Positions 8,551 through 14,539 of a stretch of 14,539 bases of DNA are shown here, piece after piece. Within the stretch, counting starts at the first letter, position 1, and the number at the start of each line of letters is the position of its first letter. The position numbers were made by a program, and so were the translations under genes. The notes under the pieces are model-generated. The model was given only the letters and a program-made list of their open reading frames with translations. It ran no database searches and had not been told where the DNA came from. Location: assembly GCA_947176635.1 (NCBI GenBank), contig CAMWRJ010000003.1, positions 1 to 14,539 of the forward strand. Reading direction: 5' to 3'. The stretch comes from an uncultured Mycoplasmataceae bacterium. GTDB lineage: Bacteria; Bacillota_I; Bacilli_A; Mycoplasmatales; Mycoplasmoidaceae.

Positions 8551-9471
8551 TTAATTTGAATTTTCAACACCTAAGTATAATAAGTCAAAGAAGTTTGTTT
8601 TACCTTCTTTATAATAATTAACAATTTCATATTTTGAGTTTCTATCAATTAAGATTTGGTCTTCATAATTTTCAGTACCTACAAAATCAAATAATGAAAC
8701 AAATGCAGTTCCTTTAATATTTTTAGGTATATAGATTTTAAATACAAACGGTTCTTTAAATGGTGGTTCATCTTTATCTTCAATTCAATTATATCCAGCT
8801 GATCAATTAACAGCATGTGATTTTTTAATTGTTGTTGAAATAAAACCATATGATTGAATTGTTTTACCAACACATTTAGAAAAATCAACATTTGTTTGTT
8901 TATCTAATCCTAGTTGTGTATAGAACTCATTTTCCATAAATTCTACACCATGATAAGTTATAGTATTTTCAGGTAATGATGATCTTGATAATGCGTTTGA
9001 AATATATTGATAATCTGTACCACGTATTTCTAATGTTTTACCAGGGAATACTTGACCATCCATTTTATTATTTTTTGTTGTTGGTGTTTTGCCTTCATGC
9101 AATTCAACATTTCAAAAATCTCCTCAAGCATTACAATATAAAGCTAATGCTTGTTTTTCAGATGAACAGTGTAAGTTTTCAGGTTCATTAGTGGCAGGAT
9201 TAATATTTCAATCTGCAGATGTTAATGTGTTATATCAATCTTGTGAATATTGCTTAGCCATTTCTCTACTATATTGATTGAATGAACTAGTAGTTCCTGT
9301 TTGTTGTGCATATAAATCAGCGTCAACATATTTTTGTCCACGTAAAGTAGTGTTAAAATAATCAATATTTTTTGCACTACATGATGTGATTATAATTGGT
9401 GTAACTGCACTAATTAATAAACAACATGAAATTGATGTAGTTAATAAAACTTTTTTATTGTTTGATTTCAT
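8551..9471 (-). CDS. ADP-ribosyltransferase-like lipoprotein (ART2)
   Basis: The 306-residue product is read with TGA as Trp. A signal peptide ends in lipobox ITSC (Cys31), so the mature protein is lipid-anchored outside. It is clearly paralogous to ART1 (shared EKQALALY-type, FWNVxLH, YHGVEFME, SYGFISTT and DQILIDRNS stretches) and less closely to ART3. Family landmarks of exotoxin-type ADP-ribosyltransferases are IRGTDYQYI, YHGVEF with His174 in place of Arg, ISTT at 211-214, and EDQILID with Glu270-x-Gln272 where active enzymes have Glu-x-Glu. The frame is intact and there is no AC tract. It starts inside the stop codon of the upstream sialyltransferase-like gene, with a strong ribosome site at 9485-9480. 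ART fold membership is likely; NAD-dependent transfer is unproven and could be altered or lost. Confidence 0.75.
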
Positions 9472-11498
9472 TATTTTGTCCCTCCAAAATTTAATACAAT
9501 AGAATCGAATTCTTTTAAATTTTCAATATTGTCAGCAAACGAATATTGAATAGACGGACAAAATGCTTTAAATATATTATTGATAGTTTTGATATTATCA
9601 TCTGTATAATCATAAGAATCATTATCAGCTTTTAATCTATCTACAACAGGGAATAATTTAGGTATAGGAAAATTACTAAAAGGAATTAGTTGGGCAACTT
9701 CTTCTTTATTTAAATTAAAAGCATTTTGATAAAATAATCTAGCTGTATGAATTGTTGTAGATGTAGCTTGAAATCCAAAAAATGTTGTTCACGATTTAGC
9801 ATTAATATTATTGTTTTGTCTAAAAATAATACTTTCATCAGTGTTATTAGGATTATTTTGGAATTTATAATAATCTAAAGCTATTCATGTTTCTAAAGGT
9901 ATTTCTGGAGTAACAATAATTGGATTTGTAATTAATCCATTTGTTATTTGTTTTATATAGTTTTTTGCTCCTAAATTTTCAGGATCATTTTTATTTGCAA
10001 AAACAGGATGTAATTTAAAAATAATATTGTATTCATTTGGATTAAATTTATTTAAAAATTCTTTAAAAGTATTTTGAATTTCATTTAATACATTAGGCAT
10101 TAAATCTAATCTTGAGAAATTATCTGTCGTTACAATTCCATCCATTGGTTTAAACAAACTACTTCCAATAAAAATAGCATTCTTTTTATTTGGATTATAT
10201 TCATTAACTCCATTAATAAAGATGTCATTTTTAGTTAAATTTTTACTTACTAATAATTTTGAATAAACATCTAAATATTTTTGTTGGTTTTCAACTAAAT
10301 CAATGCAATTTTTATAGTCTACAAAGTTTGTAGAAAAAGCAGAATCATTAAATTTTCTATTATCATTTAAAGAAATAGAATAAAATATATTAGCATCATA
10401 GTTAATAAAAGAAATATAGTTAAATTTTGAATCTACATTATCATTAAGAGATTCATAATTTTTTAATAACATAAAATCTAATACATCTTTTTGTGTTAAT
10501 GATTGAATTTTTCCATTTCTGAAATCATTTAAAACTTTAATTGTTTCTTGTCTTGATCTAGGTTTATGATTGTTTAATAAATAAACTAGTTGTGGTATTG
10601 TTGTATTAACATGATATGCACCATCAGACATTAAAATAATTCTGTTTGCATGTTTAAATAAAAAGTTAAAATAATCTGCATTGAAATTCATCAATTGAAT
10701 CATAAAATCATTTTCATCTTGAAAATAATCAAAAAACTGATTATTTGTATTAATTAATATTTGATTAAATTCATTGATAATTTCACTTTTATAATTTTGA
10801 ATATTATTATCTTGGAACAAGTTAAATTTTTGATATTCTTGTCTTGAAGCATTAGTGTTTCCATTTCAGACATTAGCATCAATTAATGCTTGTGCATTAA
10901 AACGTTTTTGATCTCATAATAATGATTTTCCAAATAAAAAAGTTTGATCATCTTTAGAATTTGGATTATTAAAATAATTAACTAATGAAATATAAAATGC
11001 TTGTTGAATAATTAAAGATGCATCTCTCATTAATCCAATTGATGGAATTTTATTACTACTCATATCTTTAATTAATTCAAAGAAATATTTTTCATCTTCT
11101 AAAAGATTATATTTTTTAAATGTTTTTAAATCTTTATTAGAAAGAAGTACAAATTCTTTTGTATTAATGTTTTCAATTTTAATTTCTTCTGGTAAAACAG
11201 TATCATCAAAAAAATTTATTAATAAATCATTTTGAGAAATTCTAGAATTTTCTTTATCAAAAGGAATTTCATTATTTGAATTGTCATAAATTTTAATATC
11301 ATCTAAATTTTGAGTTAAATTATATTTTTCTAAATAAATAGCTTTTTTATCATCCAAATTTCAAATTGATGAGTGTTCATAGTTGTTAAGATCTATTTTT
11401 GACTCAGATTTTGAACATCCAGCTACAACAATAGAGGTTGAAACTATAGTTAAACTTGCTAAAATACTTGTAGAAATTATTAATTTTTTCTTTTTCAT
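9471..11498 (-). CDS. Surface lipoprotein with sialyltransferase-like (GT80/PM0188-type) motifs
   Basis: The 675-residue lipoprotein has five Met/Lys residues, a hydrophobic stretch and lipobox VAGC (Cys28). Residues ~280-600 show, in order, the marks I associate with GT80-type bacterial sialyltransferases: ILMSDGAYHV (Asp292-Gly293, the D-G motif), AIFIGSSLF, IIFKLHP (His497-Pro498, the HP motif), TPEIPLETW (Glu536), and GFQATSTTIH (575-584, the S/T motif). Some known GT80 enzymes are also lipid-anchored. Such an enzyme would move sialic acid from CMP-sialic acid to surface glycans; whether a donor is available outside a mycoplasma cell is an open question. The N-terminal ~250 residues are unrecognised. 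Conserved Trp are TGA. It heads an operon with ART2 (1-nt overlap) behind a TA-tract promoter. Assignment rests on motifs only; another GT-B enzyme is possible. Confidence 0.55.
9480..9485 (-). promoter_or_regulatory. Strong ribosome binding site of ART2
   Basis: GGAGGG on the minus strand lies 8 nt before ATG 9471 and encodes the Gly-Gly near the end of the upstream gene. It is among the best Shine-Dalgarno matches in the window and supports the one-base overlap of the two genes. Confidence 0.8.
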
Positions 11499-11540
11499 TT
11501 CTTTAATCCATTTTTTATAAAAATCGCGTCTACAAGTCTT

Positions 11541-11569
11541 ATTATATATATATATATATATAGATTTTG
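11541..11569 (-). promoter_or_regulatory. Predicted promoter of the sialyltransferase-like/ART2 operon with (TA)10 next to the -10
   Basis: On the minus strand, (TA)10 (11562-11543) runs into TATAAT (11546-11541), the likely -10 box, about 42 nt before ATG 11498. The layout TC-(TA)n-ATAAT is the same as upstream of the galactanase. No good -35 is visible; a 17-nt spacer would put it at 11569-11564, which is a poor match. Confidence 0.45.
11543..11562. repeat. (TA)10 dinucleotide tract
   Basis: Ten TA units in the divergent intergenic region, abutting the predicted -10 box of the minus-strand operon. The tract is long enough to be prone to slippage. Confidence 0.9.
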
Positions 11570-11615
11570 ACTACTTTTTTAATAAAAAACGACACTTTTT
11601 TAAAATTTCTTAACT

Positions 11616-11639
11616 TATATATATATATATAGATATAAT
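11616..11639 (+). promoter_or_regulatory. Predicted promoter of ART3 with (TA)8 before the -10
   Basis: A (TA)8 tract at 11616-11631 is followed after GA by TATAAT at 11634-11639, 39 nt before the ART3 start. No clear -35 is seen; it would fall at the left end of the TA tract. A ribosome site, AAAGGGA, ends near 11672. The rest of the 11499-11678 gap holds the second TA tract and two near-copies of a GAC(T)ACTTTTTTAA element. Confidence 0.45.
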
Positions 11640-11678
11640 TCTCTTTATAAAAATGATTTTAATAAAAAGGGAATTTGT

Positions 11679-12548
11679 ATGAAAAAGAAAGTTTTACTAA
11701 ATTCTTTAGTAGCAATAACACTAGCAACAACAGCAGTAGGTACAATAATTGCTAATGCATCATGTTCTGGTGAAACAAAACCAGTTGAGGGTGTAATAGA
11801 TTATAAGTTACAATCACATTTTAATGATTGATATAAAAGTTTATCAACACATCCATGAAATTATGATTCAAATGGCAAATTAGCTAATTATTATTGTGAT
11901 TCAGAACAACAAGCAATTTTTATGTATGCTAATCAAAGAGGTTATTATTGAAATGAAGCATTACATAGAGATGAAGAACCAAAGAACAGAATGGTAAATT
12001 TATATTTTGGTGGAATGGATAGACAATTAGAAACAAGGGGAGCTGATTATAAATATATTGTTGATGCATTAAATAAAGAATCAACAAGATGACCATATAA
12101 CTACAAAGTTTATCATGGTGTTGAATATCAAGAAGTTGAATTTTACGATCAATTACAACCTTATATTAAAGAAACTAATGGTGATTATGATTATTCTGGA
12201 TGTGTTGGTAAAACAATTACATCAAATGGATTTATTTCTACATCATTAGATAGAATTGAAGCTTTAAGATATTGTGATGGTAGTATGTGAGATACAGATG
12301 ATAAAATTCTGCCATTAAAAGAACAAGTTATGTTTGAAATTAACATTCCTAAAGATATTATTGGGGCTGTTTATTTAGGTGATTTTAAATTTATGGGTTC
12401 AATGAATACTGATAATCAAGTTTTAATTAATAGATATGCTAAATTTAAAATTAATAAAGTTTATGTAGACACAAATGATCGTGGTGAAAAAGTTAATGTA
12501 TTTGATGTTGATTTAGTTTCAATTGGCAAACCAACTACAACAAATTAA
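11679..12548 (+). CDS. ADP-ribosyltransferase-like lipoprotein (ART3)
   Basis: The 289-residue product, read with TGA as Trp, has a signal peptide ending in NASC, so it is predicted to be a surface lipoprotein. It is a more distant paralogue of ART1 and ART2, sharing TRGADYKYI, KVYHGVEY (His146), NGFISTS (Ser187-Thr-Ser189), FEINIPKD, and NTDNQVLINR with Asp245-x-Gln247. The motif set is again that of exotoxin-type ADP-ribosyltransferases but with His for Arg and Gln for the catalytic Glu. The C-terminus carries ~25 extra residues beyond the other two. It stands alone between its own TA-tract promoter and a terminator, divergent from the sialyltransferase-like operon. The frame is intact with no coding repeat. 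Function could be modification of a host protein, an altered NAD-dependent reaction, or binding only. Confidence 0.75.
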
Positions 12549-12571
12549 TTATTAATAATATCGAAAATTAG

Positions 12572-12606
12572 AAAAAAGACGCTTCTTTAATTAGAAACGT
12601 CTTTTT
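12572..12606. terminator. Bidirectional terminator after ART3
   Basis: A 9-bp stem flanked by A5 and T5 (12573-12581 with 12598-12606) is extended by four more pairs past one C-A mismatch around a 6-nt loop. It lies between the ART3 stop and the stop (12613) of the convergent gene. Confidence 0.8.
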
Positions 12607-12612
12607 GAATAC

Positions 12613-14538
12613 TTATCTTTTAGTAACAGTCATATTTAATGAAATTGAATTTTTTGCATCTACTTTTTCTACTTTATTTTTTGAATCATATTCTTTAACT
12701 AAAATATTTTTTGAGAAATTAAGATAAAGTGTATATGTTGATTTAATAATTCCTTTAGAATAAATAACATAAACACTAGGTCTTAATGTAATATCATTTA
12801 GATTTAAATTAGGACTATATTGATTTAATTGATTGATAATTTTTTCATATCCAGATTTTTTTAAAAATCTATAGTTTTTTAATTCAGTTATATTAGGAAT
12901 TGAAATTAAATCATTAGCTGTAATACTTGGAGTAAAAACAACATTATTTTTTGATAATGTTAAGATTTTTTTATCATCATAAACATTAGCAGAGTAATTA
13001 TAAAATCTATTATCTTTTGTTAATTCATTTGTTAAATTAAATAGATCAAAAGTTTGAGGAACTAAACACATTCCTAAACAAACTCCAGATGTATTAATAT
13101 AACTTGGAAGTGAAACATCTACAAAATAATTATTTTCAGCATTTCTAATTATTGGTGTAGCACTAGAATTAGAAAAGAAATAATTATAAGTTATATTTTC
13201 TGTTGATTTAGTTGTTGGTTTGTTTGATGATGAAATTATGTCAAATTTCATATTTGGTAAATTTACTTTAAAACTTAATTTTTCATTTAATGTATATTCA
13301 TTTAAAGGAGATACATTATTTTCTAAACTAGTTCAACTTATATCTGATAATGTATATGAATTGTTATCTTCTAAAATAATGTCATAAATAGATTTTGTAG
13401 TATTAGTAGCTCCATTGAATTCTTTAGGTATTCAATAAGATTTAAAAGCATTTCCTCAATCGCTTGCTTTCATTTTATTACCTTGCCCACCAATAATACG
13501 AATTGCTTGCTTAATAAACATCATTCCAATTGAAGATATGATATCAGTTTCTTTTAAACCAATTGCATTAAAAACTTGATTAAAAACTAAATCACCTAAA
13601 ACTAATGCTGTTCCAATTAATTTAATTGGATTTTGAATTGTTAAACCTTCTCTAGATAAAAAGTTATATAATGGAACATCTGTAATTAAATTATTAACTT
13701 TTTGCCCATTGTAACTTATTTCAATTTGACCTATTCCACCTACTATATCTTTAACAATGCTTGGTAATGTAGATTTAGAAATAAAGATATTAGCTAATTG
13801 AATAATTGAATTAAAGTTTTCAGATAATCAAATTCAAATATTTTTATCAGGATTTGCTAAAGTATCTATTAATTTTAAAATTGATTCTAATTGGTAACCA
13901 GAAATACTTCCTGAATTTACTAATAATGGTGTAACAACTTCTTTTAAGTTACTAATATTAATAAAGAATTCTTTAAATTGTTGTTCTGATTTAACTTTTC
14001 CATTAATTGTTAAACTTTGTTCAACGAAATTTAAAATATCATTTACTATTGGTGAATTAATTGATCTTAAAAGTTTCATTAAAGATTCAAATAAATCATG
14101 AAATGCTAAATATAAAGGTTTGTCTGAAAAAATGTTAGAAATGATATCAGCCGCTTCTGGTAAACCTTTTAGTCTGTATCAATCAGATAAAGGTTCTCCT
14201 AAATTAGCTAATAAATCAAATAATGAATAAATGCCATCTCCATTTTTATCATATTCAGTTGGAATTGTAGTATACAATGCAGGAATAGCAAATTTTTCAA
14301 TAATTTTAGCATTAATTAAAGCTTCTTGTTTTTTTAATTCAAACAATTTTTGAATGTTTTCTCCAGTTGTTTGTTTTAATGCATCAGTTGTTAATTTATC
14401 AGAATTAGATTTAAAAATTTCTTCAAAATCTTTAATTGTTTCTTGATTAAATGGATTATTATTTCCTGTAACATTTAATAATTTTGTATTAACTGAAAAT
14501 GATCTATTAATTGTTAATGTTAAGTTTTCAACTCTATG
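12613..14538 (-). CDS. Unrecognised large surface-type protein, C-terminal part
   Basis: The frame runs from the right edge to TAA at 12615-12613, giving 641 residues under table 4 with the N-terminus missing. I do not recognise the family. The upstream half (about 14538-13450) reads as mostly helical, with recurring pieces such as DLFESLMKLL and IIQLANIFI. A short DKNGDGIYSLFD segment (14250-14215) resembles a dockerin/EF-hand calcium loop. The downstream half is rich in beta-type and Asn/Ser/Thr-rich segments, with a Cys-containing GVCLGMCL stretch, and ends without a membrane segment. Composition and the neighbourhood of lipoproteins suggest an exported protein (inference). It converges on ART3 and shares its terminator. 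Confidence 0.7.
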
Positions 14539-14539
14539 A

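Noticed and set aside
8679..9277. Additional short frames on both strands across ART2
   Set aside because: The single minus-strand frame 9471-8551 read with TGA as Trp explains the whole stretch and is homologous to ART1 and ART3.
1..14539. tRNA, rRNA, CRISPR array, insertion sequence or transposase
   Set aside because: No GC-rich tRNA/rRNA-like stretches, no regularly spaced repeats with spacers, and no transposase-like protein or terminal inverted repeats were seen.

Overview
The window is very AT-rich DNA from a mollicute (mycoplasma-like bacterium) that reads TGA as tryptophan. Nearly every long reading frame is interrupted by in-frame TGA codons that fall where the protein family has a conserved Trp, for example the Arg-Phe-Trp of the galactanase and the Gly-Gly-His-Trp of riboflavin synthase. 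All genes below are therefore read with translation table 4. The mix of BspA-type leucine-rich repeats, ATSC/VAGC lipoboxes, simple-sequence repeats near surface genes and an MEP-pathway gene fits a host-associated mycoplasma. The genus cannot be fixed from the sequence; a relative of the Malacoplasma/Ureaplasma side is only a guess.

Layout. (1) 2-1639 (+): the C-terminal part of a large surface protein with two 97-residue tandem modules followed by a BspA-like leucine-rich repeat domain, closed by a hairpin terminator. (2) 1778-5014 (+): a compact metabolic operon ispG-ribD-ribE-ribH, whose three rib genes overlap at TAATG junctions, closed by a strong terminator. It gives the 4Fe-4S enzyme of the MEP isoprenoid pathway and three of the four riboflavin enzymes. 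ribBA is not between ribE and ribH where Bacillus-type operons carry it, and no FMN riboswitch is visible. (3) 5199-8498 (+): a GH53 endo-beta-1,4-galactanase with an N-terminal membrane anchor, followed after 7 nt by a lipoprotein ADP-ribosyltransferase-like gene (ART1). ART1 is switched off here by an (AC)9 tract just after the lipobox; loss of one AC unit would restore 313 codons. (4) 11498-8551 (-): a lipoprotein with sialyltransferase-like (GT80/PM0188-type) motifs, overlapping by 1 nt a second ART lipoprotein (ART2). (5) 11679-12548 (+): a third, stand-alone ART lipoprotein (ART3), divergent from (4). (6) 14538-12613 (-): the C-terminal part of a large unrecognised surface-type protein.

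The most striking pattern is the accessory block 5100-12600. Three paralogous surface ART-like proteins are present, two of them second gene of a two-gene operon behind a large carbohydrate-active enzyme. All three share a non-canonical motif set: Tyr-His-Gly where R-S-E toxins have Tyr-Arg-Gly, a normal Ser-Thr-Ser/Thr motif, and Gln in place of the catalytic Glu. Each transcription unit of the block has a (TA)8-10 tract abutting or close to its predicted -10 box. With the (AC)9 coding tract, this suggests two layers of phase variation (promoter spacing and reading frame) on a surface glycan-active and ADP-ribosyltransferase-like system. The repeats, motifs and gene order are seen directly; the switching and the biochemical roles are inferred.
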